A DNA stretch of 64,000 nucleotides from Paenibacillus sp. N3.4 (GCF_008017805.1 NZ_VRTT01000042.1:1-64000); one strand, 5' to 3'. Counted from the first letter of the stretch, positions 1 through 8,020 are shown. Notes: generated from the letters alone by a model not told the origin. A program made the numbers and translations.

Positions 1-185
1 GAAAACCAGTTATCCGGTCTTAGCTATCGTTTCCGATAGTTATCCCAGTCTTATAGGCAGGTTACCTACGTGTTACTCACCCGTCCGCCGCTAAGCATTT
101 CCCGAAGGAAATACTCCGCTCGACTTGCATGTATTAGGCACGCCGCCAGCGTTCGTCCTGAGCCAGGATCAAACTCTCCATAGTA
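1..185 (-). rRNA. 16S ribosomal RNA, 5' end only
   Basis: Read on the minus strand this is the start of a bacterial 16S rRNA: the universal 27F primer region (AGAGTTTGATCCTGGCTCAG) has its first base at 177, followed by the conserved GACGAACGCTGGCGGCG block. The gene runs off the left edge, so only about 185 bases are present. The mature 5' end is placed about eight bases before the AGAGTTTG block by analogy with other 16S genes, so it is uncertain by several bases. Confidence 0.97.
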
Positions 186-393
186 GTGAACTTAGCAGAG
201 AGACTTTGATCTACGATCAAAGATCCCTATATTACGTCCATTTATCTGAAAGCTGAAATGCTCATTGACTTGCTAGCGAGATTTTACAATCTCTTTTTTG
301 AACGATTGCTCGTTCGTGCTTACTCACTCGTTGTTCAGTTTTCAAAGATCAATTTCTTTCGTTCACTGCCGTGTTACCGAAGCAGCGAGAAGT
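186..393 (-). other. rRNA operon leader
   Basis: This stretch lies between the predicted rRNA promoter and the 16S 5' end and has no coding frame. It holds a boxA-like antitermination sequence (TCTTTGAAAACTGAACAACG, read on the minus strand near 330-352) and, close to the 16S start, a perfect 8-bp stem CTTTGATC/GATCAAAG (203-221) that may be part of the processing stalk. Confidence 0.7.
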
Positions 394-423
394 AATATAC
401 CACAGGGCGTTCATCAATTGCAA
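394..423 (-). promoter_or_regulatory. Predicted rRNA operon promoter
   Basis: On the minus strand a -35-like TTGCAA (418-423) and a -10-like TATATT (394-399) are separated by 18 bases, about 210 bases upstream of the 16S 5' end. The -35 differs from consensus at two positions. A second promoter further upstream is possible but not clear. Confidence 0.5.
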
Positions 424-885
424 GCTTTTTTTCTTATCAATTTTTGACGCTTTCTCTGCCGTCTATCACGTTCAAAGATTTCATTGCTTGACTGCAAGTC
501 CCATTCGTTCATGGCGATTTGCTCTTCCAAAGCAACGAGGACTAATGTAACACGTTCACAAAATAATTACAACCCCACTGCCAATGTTCCGCAATTGCCA
601 TTTTTTCGAATGTTCTCGCAGCTATATAACAATTAAAAAAACAGGGCAGCTTGCCCTCGTTCATTCTTCCCTCAGTATTCCATTGATTGGCGTTTCTAAC
701 CGTCATCCACCTGAGAAGTAGATGTTTGTACTTTTAAAATGAAAAGTTTCTTCTATAGAAGCATTAACCTTGGTCATGACGTTCCACTCGCCATAAATGC
801 CAAGCTTCGTTACCCGTCCGCTCGCTAACTAACTGCTTTTACTTCCGAAGGTTAGCCTGCCCAGATTATCGAGATGCATGTACCA
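424..885. other. Non-coding region with one terminator-like hairpin
   Basis: I see no convincing gene in this stretch between the rRNA promoter and the terminator of the VOC gene. It contains a minus-strand hairpin with T-run at 634-657, described separately, which implies some transcript comes from the 660-880 side. No open frame with a ribosome binding site was found there. Confidence 0.5.
634..657 (-). terminator. Intrinsic terminator, minus strand
   Basis: On the minus strand AGGGCA-AGC-TGCCCT (657-643) is followed by GTTTTTTT. The stem is only six bases but perfect. It is about 230 bases beyond the VOC gene's own terminator and has no recognised gene directly upstream. Confidence 0.55.
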
Positions 886-940
886 TATAAAAAAAGCACC
901 CTTTCATTAGAATCTTAAGATTCTAGAAAAAAGATGCCCT
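886..940 (-). terminator. Terminator of the VOC-family gene
   Basis: Directly downstream of the VOC stop codon lies a perfect 18-bp palindrome TAGAATCTTAAGATTCTA (910-927), flanked by GCATC/GGTGC arms and followed on the minus strand by TTTTTTT (887-893). Confidence 0.65.
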
Positions 941-961
941 TATCTAATACATAGTGAACCA

Positions 962-1351
962 TTATCGTGTAGATTGAAAGAACTCGATGCGCTCTCCGTC
1001 TAAACCATTAAAGAAAAAGTATCGCGAACCATTAGGCAGCGTTGTAACCTCCGCATCCAGTTGTTCAACCTGCAGCCCTTTGATTCTTGTGAATTCTGCT
1101 TCCACATCATCTACAGTGAATGCTAAATGATGAACTTTCCCTTCTTGCGGTAATTCGGCATTATAACCTTCAATTAACTCTACTTCAGTTTCATTGATCC
1201 CCTCGAAACCAAGAAAGCCAAGTCGTATGACACCGTTCGTATGTAATAATGTACTTTTGTGCTTCAAACCAATCACATCTACATAAAACTGAATTGACGC
1301 CTCCAGGTTTGCTACCATCACGCCGACATGCTCCATTTTCAGTACTGCCAT
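962..1351 (-). CDS. VOC-superfamily (glyoxalase/bleomycin-resistance fold) protein
   Basis: A protein of about 129 residues with the VOC pattern: an N-terminal MEHVGVMVANLEASIQFY strand-helix unit, the central ELIEGY strand, and the second half HHLAFTVDDVE...GLDGERIEFFQ. The His near residue 6 (EHVG), the Glu pairs and the His in VHHLAF are the usual metal ligands, so a divalent metal enzyme related to glyoxalase I or methylmalonyl-CoA epimerase is plausible. The substrate cannot be told from sequence. The ATG at 1351 is preferred because GGGGAGG lies 9 bases upstream; the in-frame GTG at 1357 is too close to it. It lies 68 bases after the small gene at 1641-1420 and may share its transcript. 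Confidence 0.8.
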   Translation of the reverse strand: MAVLKMEHVGVMVANLEASIQFYVDVIGLKHKSTLLHTNGVIRLGFLGFEGINETEVELIEGYNAELPQEGKVHHLAFTVDDVEAEFTRIKGLQVEQLDAEVTTLPNGSRYFFFNGLDGERIEFFQSTR

Positions 1352-1419
1352 CTGCACATACCTCCCCTTTTCAACTCTTTCTATTGTATCGAAAAGAGAC
1401 TAGAAGGGCTAGGTGGAAC

Positions 1420-1641
1420 TTAGCCTATGCAAAGCGTTTCTATATCACCATCCAGTGAATAGAGGACGACTTCTGTATTCGTTACATTAACCAAACCCAG
1501 TTCATCAAAAATCTTTCTGATTTGCAAATTAGGCAAATGTTTAATAATAGTGTCGACAGCCGCTTGCACACGATCCTGATAGATAGATTCAAAAAACATA
1601 AGAATTTCTTTTTCCTCAACAATCATCTTTTTGTGCATCAT
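1420..1641 (-). CDS. Small protein of unknown function (73 aa)
   Basis: I do not recognise this protein. It is a short, soluble, helix-rich sequence (middle part VQAAVDTIIKHLPNLQIRKI) with a single Cys near the C-terminus (ETLCIG) and no signal peptide or membrane segment. A purine-rich GGGGGTG lies about 9 bases before the ATG pair (MMHKK). It sits just upstream of the VOC gene on the same strand and could be cotranscribed with it. Coding status rests on the ribosome binding site and the lack of any competing frame. Confidence 0.5.
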   Translation of the reverse strand: MMHKKMIVEEKEILMFFESIYQDRVQAAVDTIIKHLPNLQIRKIFDELGLVNVTNTEVVLYSLDGDIETLCIG

Positions 1642-1799
1642 CCGCGAAACACCCCCGTTATTAGTAATCTTATTGTATATTCTGGAAACTAAGAAAGTGT
1701 CAGAATTCTATTAGGAATTTGTTAGGTTCGTAGATTTCGCCATAGGCATAAAGTCGGTGTATACTAGAATATAAATGAAGCAGACAGGAGGGTTCAACC

Positions 1800-2075
1800 A
1801 TGACATTAAGATTGCTAAAACTTTTGCAGATCTATGAAGTGGATGGGTTCACCCCCAAGCATCGATCAGAAAAATTTAACTTTGATCAAATTCAGGGACA
1901 TACTTTTCGCGAGATGAATCCAACTGAGGTTGGCTGTCCCATGATTCTATCCGGTATTGGTCCATACATCCCCTTTCAAACAACAAGAGTGCAAGCCATA
2001 GATCGCGACGGCCCCGATTTTCGAGTCCTTACACGCAATACGATCTACCATTTGAAGTCCGCACGGAACGAATAG
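1800..2075 (+). CDS. Small protein of unknown function (91 aa)
   Basis: Not recognised. It has a consensus ribosome binding site (AGGAGGG, 8 bases before the ATG) and is closed by its own terminator, so it looks like a real single-gene unit. The sequence is soluble and mixed alpha/beta, with a central GCPMILSGIGPYIP segment and a C-terminal TRNTIYHLKSA strand. There is one Cys and no signal peptide. Confidence 0.65.
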   Translation: MTLRLLKLLQIYEVDGFTPKHRSEKFNFDQIQGHTFREMNPTEVGCPMILSGIGPYIPFQTTRVQAIDRDGPDFRVLTRNTIYHLKSARNE

Positions 2076-2108
2076 CCACTTAGCCTTGGGCAGGTTAGTG
2101 GTTTTTTT
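2076..2108 (+). terminator. Terminator of the 91-aa gene
   Basis: Starts immediately after the TAG stop: CCACTTAGCC...GGTTAGTGG forms an imperfect stem (2076-2101) followed by seven T residues. Confidence 0.7.
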
Positions 2109-2223
2109 GTTGTTTTTACAAAAAATAAATTCTTTACTTCTCAAAGTCTACGAATCTCCTATATAATGGTTGTTGGAAGTTTATTAACCAACGTTCTATT
2201 ATTTGGAGGAGGAATTTGAAAAT

Positions 2224-4377
2224 ATGAAAAAAACGTTTTCTACTCGTCTTACCGCTCTAGCCCTCGTCACCGTTCTAACGAGCTCCTTCGCTGGTCAGAT
2301 TGCTTTGGCCGAGACAGTATCTACCACCCCCGTTTCTTCTATTAAGATGAAATCCGATATGCGGCTTGCTATCGATAACGGAGCCGTAGAAGGTTATGGG
2401 GACACAGACTATCGAGGCGCTAATTCTGCTACAAGAGCTGAAGTAGTAACTATGATTAATCGTGCTGCAAAATTAAACAATGCGGATTTGAATACAATTG
2501 CTTTCACAGATCTAGCAAATTGGCAAAAACAAGCTGTAGCTAACGCTGTTGCAGCTAAGCTGATTCGTGGATTCGCTGATGGCACCTTCCACCCAAATGC
2601 TCCTGTCACTCGTCAAGAGTTGGCTGAACTTATTGTTAAAACAGTAACCGGTGGCCAGCTTCCGAAAGTGAATGAGAATGTGCTGAACTATTTCAAAGAT
2701 AGCAGTTCGATCGCCAAAGAATCCCGCCCTTATGTGGCGTATGCCGTTATAAGCGGTATCTTCACACCAACGTTGGATGGCAACTTCAACCCCACTGCTG
2801 AAGTAACACGCGATGAAGTCGCGAAAGCGTTAAAACCTATTCTATTCAAAGTTGTAGATATTTTAACGACCAACGATATTCACGGAAAAATCGAAGTTGG
2901 CTTTGATAAAAAACGAAACCAGGATCAAGGCGGTATTGAAACACTTGGGGGTATTGTCACTGATTTCCGTGCGGTCAATCCAAAAGGTACTGTCGTAGTT
3001 GACGGTGGCGATGCTTGGCAAGGCACATTAATTTCCAATACAACGAACGGTCAATCCGTTATGGATACTATGGCTCAAGTTCAGTATGATGCTGCCGCGA
3101 TTGGGAACCATGAATTTGACTTCGGTCGTGATGTTCTGATCAACAATATCAAGAATGCTAAATTCCCTATTTTGGGCGCTAATATTATCGATGACAAAAC
3201 CGGTAAGCGTGTGGACTGGACGCAGCCTTATGTCATTATTGAAAAAGATGGTCTGAAGATCGGTATTATCGGCTTGGCCACTCCGCAAACTACAACAACT
3301 ACGAAGTCAACAAACATAGAGGGTCTCTCCTTTGTTAACCCTGTTCCTGTAGCTAAAGAATTATCTGCTGAACTGCGTGCCAAAGGTGTCGATATCATTA
3401 TGGTAACTTCACACTTACCGGGTGAACAAAACCAAAAGTCACAAGAAATCATGAGTGAACTAGCTGATCTTGCAAATGGCACAGGTAATGGAACACTTGA
3501 CGCGATTGTTGGCGGCCACTCTCATTTAAGAGTATCGGGCATCGTGAATGGCATTCCTGTCGTTGAGGCTCAAAGCTGGTTGTATGCGGTTGGCCACATT
3601 CAATTATTTGTTGATAAAACAACGAAGAAAGTTGTCTCTTCCAATGCAGGACTGCTTGAGACATACACGAATCTAACTACCGCTGATGCGCAAATTCACC
3701 AAACGGTAGAAGATTACAAAGCGAAAATTTCTGTAAAATCCTCCGAGGTTGAAGCCGTAGTTTCAGAGCCGCTTGGCCGCAAATCGTTCCGTTTTGCAAC
3801 GAATGGCGGGGTAGAGCGTGATGGCGTTTCCCAACTCGGCAACAGCATTACCGATGCGATGCGCGCTACCGAGAAATCGGACATTGCCTTTACGAATATT
3901 GGCGGTGTACGCGCTGATCTGGACAAAGGCGATCTGACATACGGTAAAATGTTTGAGGTATTCCCTTTCGGCAATTACAACGTGACGGGTACAATGACAG
4001 CTGAGCAAATTAAAAAAGCTTTGGAAGTAACGGATAAGTACTCCAATCTTCCGGCCATTCAATTCTCCGGCTTAAAAGTAGAGTGGGACAGCACGAAACC
4101 GCTTGGTGAAAAATACTCTAAAATTACTTTGGTTGACGGCACGCCGGTCTATGTAGATGGAAAATTCAACACAAGTCGCACATTCAAAGTGACGACCAAT
4201 GATTTCATGGCAACAGGCAGTGGGGATGGTTTCACTGTATTTGGTGAAGTGAAAGATTGGAAAGATGGCGCTGTTATGCTGGATGCTTGGGTTAGCTACG
4301 CGAACTCCTTGAAAGCAGCAGGCAAAGAACTGTCTGTGAAAGACGATGGTCGCGATGTTCGTTTAGATTTGAAGTAA
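2224..4377 (+). CDS. S-layer-anchored 5'-nucleotidase / UshA-type phosphoesterase
   Basis: A 717-residue exported surface enzyme. After a signal peptide (MKKTFSTRLTALALVTVLTS...) come three SLH repeats (about residues 40-205, each with the TRAE, TRQE or TRDE core) that bind secondary cell-wall polymer. A calcineurin-like metallophosphatase domain follows, with TTNDIHG, DGGDAWQG, IGNHEFDFG and GGHSH metal and active-site motifs. The C-terminal 5'-nucleotidase substrate domain has NIGGVRAD, FPFGN and TGSGDGF. The family hydrolyses extracellular nucleotides or nucleotide sugars. The ATG at 2224 is chosen because an upstream in-frame TTG at 2203 overlaps the ribosome binding site (GGAGGAGG). It is monocistronic, with a promoter-like TATAAT near 2161 and a strong terminator. 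Confidence 0.93.
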   Translation: MKKTFSTRLTALALVTVLTSSFAGQIALAETVSTTPVSSIKMKSDMRLAIDNGAVEGYGDTDYRGANSATRAEVVTMINRAAKLNNADLNTIAFTDLANWQKQAVANAVAAKLIRGFADGTFHPNAPVTRQELAELIVKTVTGGQLPKVNENVLNYFKDSSSIAKESRPYVAYAVISGIFTPTLDGNFNPTAEVTRDEVAKALKPILFKVVDILTTNDIHGKIEVGFDKKRNQDQGGIETLGGIVTDFRAVNPKGTVVVDGGDAWQGTLISNTTNGQSVMDTMAQVQYDAAAIGNHEFDFGRDVLINNIKNAKFPILGANIIDDKTGKRVDWTQPYVIIEKDGLKIGIIGLATPQTTTTTKSTNIEGLSFVNPVPVAKELSAELRAKGVDIIMVTSHLPGEQNQKSQEIMSELADLANGTGNGTLDAIVGGHSHLRVSGIVNGIPVVEAQSWLYAVGHIQLFVDKTTKKVVSSNAGLLETYTNLTTADAQIHQTVEDYKAKISVKSSEVEAVVSEPLGRKSFRFATNGGVERDGVSQLGNSITDAMRATEKSDIAFTNIGGVRADLDKGDLTYGKMFEVFPFGNYNVTGTMTAEQIKKALEVTDKYSNLPAIQFSGLKVEWDSTKPLGEKYSKITLVDGTPVYVDGKFNTSRTFKVTTNDFMATGSGDGFTVFGEVKDWKDGAVMLDAWVSYANSLKAAGKELSVKDDGRDVRLDLK

Positions 4378-4414
4378 TAAGCTATCATACCTACTTAACT
4401 TCTTGATATTCAAG

Positions 4415-4466
4415 AAAAGGCTTTTGATCCTCTTCGATTCGGAGAAGTCAAAAGCCTTTTGTTGTT
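4415..4466 (+). terminator. Terminator of the 5'-nucleotidase gene
   Basis: AAAAGGCTTTTGA (4415-4427) pairs perfectly with TCAAAAGCCTTTT (4448-4460), with an inner CTTC/GAAG stem, followed by GTTGTTTT. Confidence 0.85.
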
Positions 4467-4497
4467 TTCAAAAACAAAAAAATCACGAATTAACTTT

Positions 4498-4521
4498 ACT
4501 ACGTTAATGAATTAATGTAGT
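4498..4521. promoter_or_regulatory. Near-perfect 24-bp palindrome upstream of hisC, likely operator
   Basis: ACTACGTTAAT and ATTAATGTAGT form 11-base arms with one mismatch around a 2-base centre. It sits about 40 bases before the start codon of the aminotransferase gene, where a promoter would be expected, so it is a good candidate for a dimeric repressor site. The regulator is not identifiable from this window. Confidence 0.5.
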
Positions 4522-4561
4522 ATTTAATTAAAGCATTAAAACTAATGAAGGAGTGATTTAC

Positions 4562-5686
4562 ATGTCCAACCGTTCCTTAGAGGAAATTCACCCTCGCACC
4601 ATCCTCTCAACGATGAAGCCTTACTCTCCGGGCAAGCCAATCTGGGAAGTTCAAAGAGAATTAGGACTGGAGAAAGTGATCAAGCTGGCTTCCAATGAAA
4701 ATCCTATCGGCCCTTCTCCTCTTGCGGTTGCTGCTATCCAATCTTCCCTAGCTAATATCCATCGCTATCCAGATGCTGAAACAATCGACCTTCGGGCAGC
4801 CATTGCACGTAAACTGCAGGTTACTTCCGAGCAAGTCATCGTAACCAATGGCGCAGATGAACTCATTACGCTGATTTCCGAAACATTTTTGGAATCGGGA
4901 AATAACATTGTTGTACCTTCCCCGACTTTTAGCGAATATGAATTCGGAGCGAATTTAATGGGCGCAAACGTCGTTGAGGTACCGCTTCGGGATGATTATC
5001 AATATGATATCGACGATATTTTAGGCGCAGTTACTGTCCAAACAAAACTACTCTACCTGTGCTCACCGAATAATCCAACAGGCACATATATGAAGAAACA
5101 GGATCTGTACCGTCTTATGGACACACTGCCACCGCATGTTCTGGTTATTTTTGATGGCGCGTACAGTCACTTTGTTACAGCAGACGATTACTGTGATGGA
5201 CTGGAGCTAGTACGCCAAGGCTATCCTATAGTTGTCACACAGACGTTTTCCAAAATCTATGGTCTAGCCGGTATTCGCGTCGGTTATGGTGTAGCTCCTG
5301 AAAAAATTTTACAGAGTATTCGTCAAGTGAAAGAGCCGTTCAATGTGAACACATTAGCCCAAATTGGTGCAGTTGCCGCTATCTTGGATGATGCTCACCT
5401 TGAAGCCACACGCGATATGAACGCTCGCGGCAGAGAACAGTTGTATTCCGCCTTGCAGGAATTGGGGCTAGCCTTCACCCAAAGCATGAGCAACTTTCTA
5501 TTGGTTGAGCTTGGACCTGATGCTAAGGTGATCTACGATAGCTTAATGAAAAAAGGAATTATTGTTCGCTATGGCGGCGCTTGGAATTTGCCCCATCACG
5601 TGCGAATTTCAATAGGAACTGCTGAGGAGCATATGGCATTGATAAAGGCCCTTACCGATATACTGAAGGACTTAAAAACGAATTGA
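4562..5686 (+). CDS. hisC: Histidinol-phosphate aminotransferase (class I/II, PLP)
   Basis: A 374-residue fold-type I PLP enzyme that transfers the amino group between glutamate and imidazole-acetol phosphate in histidine synthesis; many Firmicute members also accept aromatic keto acids. Visible features are LASNENPIGPSP near the N-terminus, NGADELI, the CSPNNPTG motif, and the PLP-lysine segment TFSKIYGLAGIRVGYG, ending with the Arg of VRYGGAWNLP that binds substrate carboxylate/phosphate. The ATG at 4562 is chosen because AAGGAGTG overlaps the alternative GTG at 4553. It stands alone, not in a his operon, behind a palindrome that may be its operator, so it could equally be a separately regulated aromatic aminotransferase. 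Confidence 0.88.
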   Translation: MSNRSLEEIHPRTILSTMKPYSPGKPIWEVQRELGLEKVIKLASNENPIGPSPLAVAAIQSSLANIHRYPDAETIDLRAAIARKLQVTSEQVIVTNGADELITLISETFLESGNNIVVPSPTFSEYEFGANLMGANVVEVPLRDDYQYDIDDILGAVTVQTKLLYLCSPNNPTGTYMKKQDLYRLMDTLPPHVLVIFDGAYSHFVTADDYCDGLELVRQGYPIVVTQTFSKIYGLAGIRVGYGVAPEKILQSIRQVKEPFNVNTLAQIGAVAAILDDAHLEATRDMNARGREQLYSALQELGLAFTQSMSNFLLVELGPDAKVIYDSLMKKGIIVRYGGAWNLPHHVRISIGTAEEHMALIKALTDILKDLKTN

Positions 5687-5722
5687 TAAATGAATTAATG
5701 AAATATATATGAATCCTCATGA

Positions 5723-5752
5723 TTTGTTGGTGGACTGACCCATATGCTATAA
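5723..5752 (+). promoter_or_regulatory. Predicted mscL promoter
   Basis: A perfect TATAAT box lies about 35 bases before the mscL start codon, with TTGTTG 18 bases upstream as a partial -35. Confidence 0.5.
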
Positions 5753-5784
5753 TGCAGATAATTGTAGTATTTTGGAGGTTCGTC

Positions 5785-6255
5785 ATGTTAAAGGAATTTA
5801 AGGATTTTGCATTCAAAGGCAATATGATTGATTTAGCGGTTGGGGTTATCATCGGAGGCGCCTTCGGCAAAGTCATTACTTCCATTGTCAATGACTTGAT
5901 TATGCCCTTGGTTGGCTTGCTGCTTGGTAAAGTAAAATTCAACGATTTATTTATTTCATTAAATGGAACTCATTATGCCACCTTAGCCGATGCGGTTAAA
6001 GTCAGTGCCCCAACGTTTAATTATGGGCAGTTTATTTCAACTTTTTTAGATTTTCTCATCGTTGCTTTTGTTATTTTCTTTGTGCTTCGACAGTTAGCCA
6101 AGTTCCGAAAAAAAGAGGCGCCCAAAGAAAAAGCACCGGTTTCGACCAAGACATGTCCACACTGTATCTCAGATATTCCTGTGCAGGCGACTCGTTGTAA
6201 GTTCTGCACATCAGAATTATTGACGGTTTCTTCTGTCTCCGGCAGTATCCAGTAA
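5785..6255 (+). CDS. mscL: Large-conductance mechanosensitive channel with C-terminal zinc ribbon
   Basis: Residues 1-110 are typical MscL: LKEFKDFAFKGNMIDLAVGVIIGGAFGKVITSIVNDLIMPLVG is the N-terminal amphipathic helix and pore-lining TM1, the loop holds LNGTHYATLADA, and TM2 is FLIVAFVIFFVLRQL. MscL opens under membrane tension to release solutes in hypo-osmotic shock. Instead of ending in the usual short helical bundle, the 156-residue protein has a charged linker and a CPHC...CKFC pair (about residues 127-148) spaced like a zinc ribbon. The ATG at 5785 follows TTGGAGG. The gene is monocistronic with a strong terminator. Confidence 0.94.
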   Translation: MLKEFKDFAFKGNMIDLAVGVIIGGAFGKVITSIVNDLIMPLVGLLLGKVKFNDLFISLNGTHYATLADAVKVSAPTFNYGQFISTFLDFLIVAFVIFFVLRQLAKFRKKEAPKEKAPVSTKTCPHCISDIPVQATRCKFCTSELLTVSSVSGSIQ

Positions 6256-6266
6256 TTATCATAGCG

Positions 6267-6297
6267 AAACGCCCGAATCATGATGATTCGGGCGTTT
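6267..6297. terminator. Bidirectional terminator between mscL and the SDR gene
   Basis: A perfect 14-bp stem (AAACGCCCGAATCA with its complement) and a 3-base loop. T-runs occur on both strands, so it can end mscL (+) and the convergent SDR gene (-), whose stop codon lies inside it. Confidence 0.88.
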
Positions 6298-7039
6298 TTG
6301 ATCGTAAGTCTGCGATTTCCCCTTGACTGAAGGCATTCTCCTGAAGCAGTCGCAGCAGTTGCTTCGCCGTTTCTTCCGGCGTCTGAAGCTCGCCCTTCTC
6401 TTTGAGTTGGACGAACCTGCGCACCTGCGGGAAGTCCTCTTCCGCTGCAGCGCGAATGTCCCGCTGCATATCCGTATCCACCACACCCGGTGCGACCGCG
6501 TAAATCTCCACCGGGTGCTGCTCTGCTTGCTGCTCGAGACCGACGCAGCGCGTCAACATGTCGAGCCCAGCTTTGGCGGTGCAATAGGCCCCCCAGCCAG
6601 GATAGGGCTTCTTGCCCGCGCCCGAGGAAATATTGACGACCCGCTTCACGATCGGCAGCGCCTGCGTCTGCCGAATGAAGCTGTTCGTCAGCAGCGTGGG
6701 CGCGACGAGATTGACCAGCAGGCTGCGCTGCAGGTCTTCATCACTGGCTCGGCCGATCGAAGTCATCGGCTCGAGCATGCCTGCGTTGTTGATGAGCGTG
6801 ATCGCATCCGCTTCATCTTTGGTGCTGAGGATTTGCGTCATGAGCAAATCCAGATCTTGCGTATGCGCCAAATCGCAAGCGTGGAAGGTAAGCTTACCTT
6901 CCGCGCGCAGCGCCTCTTGGCGCAAGATTTCGCTATCGCTGCGAGCCACGTAGTGAACCGCAGCGCCTTGTTGTAAGAGCTGCTGCGTAATGGCAGCTCC
7001 GAGGCCCTTGGAGCCTCCCGTGATGATATACATATCCAT
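6278..7039 (-). CDS. Short-chain dehydrogenase/reductase, YueD/sepiapterin-reductase-like
   Basis: A 253-residue classical SDR. The NADPH-binding TGGSKGLG lies at residues 8-15 with a basic ARSDS after the second strand. ACDLAH, NNAG (about residue 83), the catalytic Ser in NISSGAG and the YCTAK (Y-x-x-x-K) pair are all present. The closest named relatives I can suggest are B. subtilis YueD (benzil reductase) and sepiapterin reductases; the true substrate is unknown. Two Met codons at the start (MDMY) are both possible; GAGGTC lies 7 bases before the first. The gene is visibly more GC-rich than its neighbours. It is convergent with mscL. Confidence 0.85.
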   Translation of the reverse strand: MDMYIITGGSKGLGAAITQQLLQQGAAVHYVARSDSEILRQEALRAEGKLTFHACDLAHTQDLDLLMTQILSTKDEADAITLINNAGMLEPMTSIGRASDEDLQRSLLVNLVAPTLLTNSFIRQTQALPIVKRVVNISSGAGKKPYPGWGAYCTAKAGLDMLTRCVGLEQQAEQHPVEIYAVAPGVVDTDMQRDIRAAAEEDFPQVRRFVQLKEKGELQTPEETAKQLLRLLQENAFSQGEIADLRSKTPESS

Positions 7040-7131
7040 AAAGGGACCTCTTTCTTATCATACATGATAGGTTGTACCCCCATGTTACCATAATCAGAAC
7101 CTTCGAGCGCCATCAAGCAAAGGATAAGAAA

Positions 7132-7193
7132 CAAAAAAAAAGGCTCACAGACACAAGTCCGCGGCCTTTTGTTTTTTGTTGCTTGTGTCTGTG
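7132..7193 (-). terminator. Second terminator downstream of copZ
   Basis: On the minus strand CACAGACACAAG and CTTGTGTCTGTG (7193-7182 and 7157-7146) form a perfect 12-bp stem followed by AGCC and a run of nine T. It backs up the closer terminator at 7291-7328 and insulates the SDR gene. Confidence 0.75.
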
Positions 7194-7290
7194 TCCTATG
7201 TTCAACCTAACGAGGGGATCATTTTTTGGGATCACTTTTCTTTAAAAAAGTTTTTAACCTCTCTTTAGTTCTTTCGAAAATGAATCATAA

Positions 7291-7328
7291 AAAATCGCCA
7301 ATACCTTGTTACAGGTCTTGCCGATTTT
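7291..7328 (-). terminator. Terminator of the csoR-copZ unit
   Basis: Just after the copZ stop, the minus strand has AAAATCGGCAAGACCT pairing with AGGTATTGGCGATTTT with few mismatches, followed by a short T-run. Confidence 0.78.
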
Positions 7329-7350
7329 ATAACTAAATCCTTATTGCTTG

Positions 7351-7554
7351 CTATCCAACAACATCATATCCCTGCTCTTCAATCGCTTCTTTAATTGCGC
7401 CAACGTCCAGTTTTTTCTCATCAAACTGGACTTCTACTTCTTTACTGGCTAGGTTCACTTTGCCTGATGCACCGATTTCTTTCATCGCTTTCTCCACCGA
7501 ATTCACACAGTGATTACAAGACATGCCTTCCACTTTCAAAACAATCGCAGACAT
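7351..7554 (-). CDS. copZ: Copper chaperone CopZ
   Basis: A 67-residue heavy-metal-associated (HMA) domain. The Cu(I)-binding GMSCNHC loop lies near residue 10 and the rest follows the beta-alpha-beta-beta-alpha-beta pattern to GYDVVG. It carries Cu(I) to the N-terminal HMA domains of CopA. The ATG at 7554 is preferred over the one at 7560, because the GGAG of the ribosome binding site is only 2 bases from the latter. It lies 20 bases after csoR, and both should be derepressed by copper through CsoR. Confidence 0.93.
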   Translation of the reverse strand: MSAIVLKVEGMSCNHCVNSVEKAMKEIGASGKVNLASKEVEVQFDEKKLDVGAIKEAIEEQGYDVVG

Positions 7555-7580
7555 TTTCATCGCTCCTCATCGTATATAAG

Positions 7581-7908
7581 TTATTTCATTAAAGTATTCA
7601 TTGTTCGCAGCAGCTCATCTACAACATCCATATCGCCTTCCTGAATCCGTTCCACTACGCAGCTCTTCAGATGGCCCGCGAGCAGTAATTTCCCGACGCC
7701 ATTCAGTGCGGATTGGATCGCTGCAATTTGGTGCAAAACATCATCACAATACGTATCTTTTCAATCAATCCCTTTACACCGCGCACTTGACCTTCAATAC
7801 GGTTGAGTCGCTTGACCAAATCCGATTTCAGTTTATCCGAATGATGACTTTGCGTTCCTCGTCTTCTGTCTGACAGTGAGTCATGTGAGGTTCAATTTCT
7901 TTCTCCAT
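7581..7908 (-). pseudogene. csoR: Copper-sensing repressor CsoR, reading frame broken twice
   Basis: Translation in three successive frames reconstructs a full CsoR of about 109 residues: MEKEIEPHMTHCQTEDEERK, then SHHSDKLKSDLVKRLNRIEG...GVKGLIEK, then DTYCDDVLHQIAAIQSALNG...LLLAGHLKSCVVERIQ to the stop at 7581. The conserved Cys/His/Cys Cu(I) ligands (YCDD, GHLKSC) are all present. Frame is lost twice, each time by one missing A: at 7849-7851 (GCAAAGT, expected GCAAAAGT) and 7758-7761 (GAAAAGAT, expected five A). It has a consensus GGAGG ribosome binding site. Position between copA and copZ, with CsoR-type operators at both promoters, supports the identification. Two losses in adjacent A-runs look more like sequence error than decay. 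Confidence 0.85.
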
Positions 7909-7972
7909 GGGACGACCTCCTTTGAGGAACTTTCCTTGAGGAAAGCCAGCTTTAATTACAATCGATTTACTA

Positions 7973-8002
7973 GTATCATACCCCCACATGGTATATTGTC
8001 AA
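7973..8002 (-). promoter_or_regulatory. csoR-copZ promoter with embedded CsoR operator
   Basis: On the minus strand TTGACA (7997-8002) and TGATAC (7973-7978) are 18 bases apart. The spacer carries ATACCATGTGGGGGTAT (7978-7994), a dyad with a G-tract like known CsoR sites. Confidence 0.65.
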
Positions 8003-8020
8003 TACCTTTGCAGAGGGTAA

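Noticed and set aside
6323-6976. Long open frame opposite the SDR gene
   Set aside because: It is the antisense frame of a GC-rich, clearly recognisable SDR, with Arg/Leu-rich low-sense translation and no ribosome binding site.
7132-7193. Plus-strand alternative hairpins at 7137-7193 considered as an attenuator
   Set aside because: No plus-strand gene lies downstream; on the minus strand the same sequence is an ordinary terminator behind copZ.
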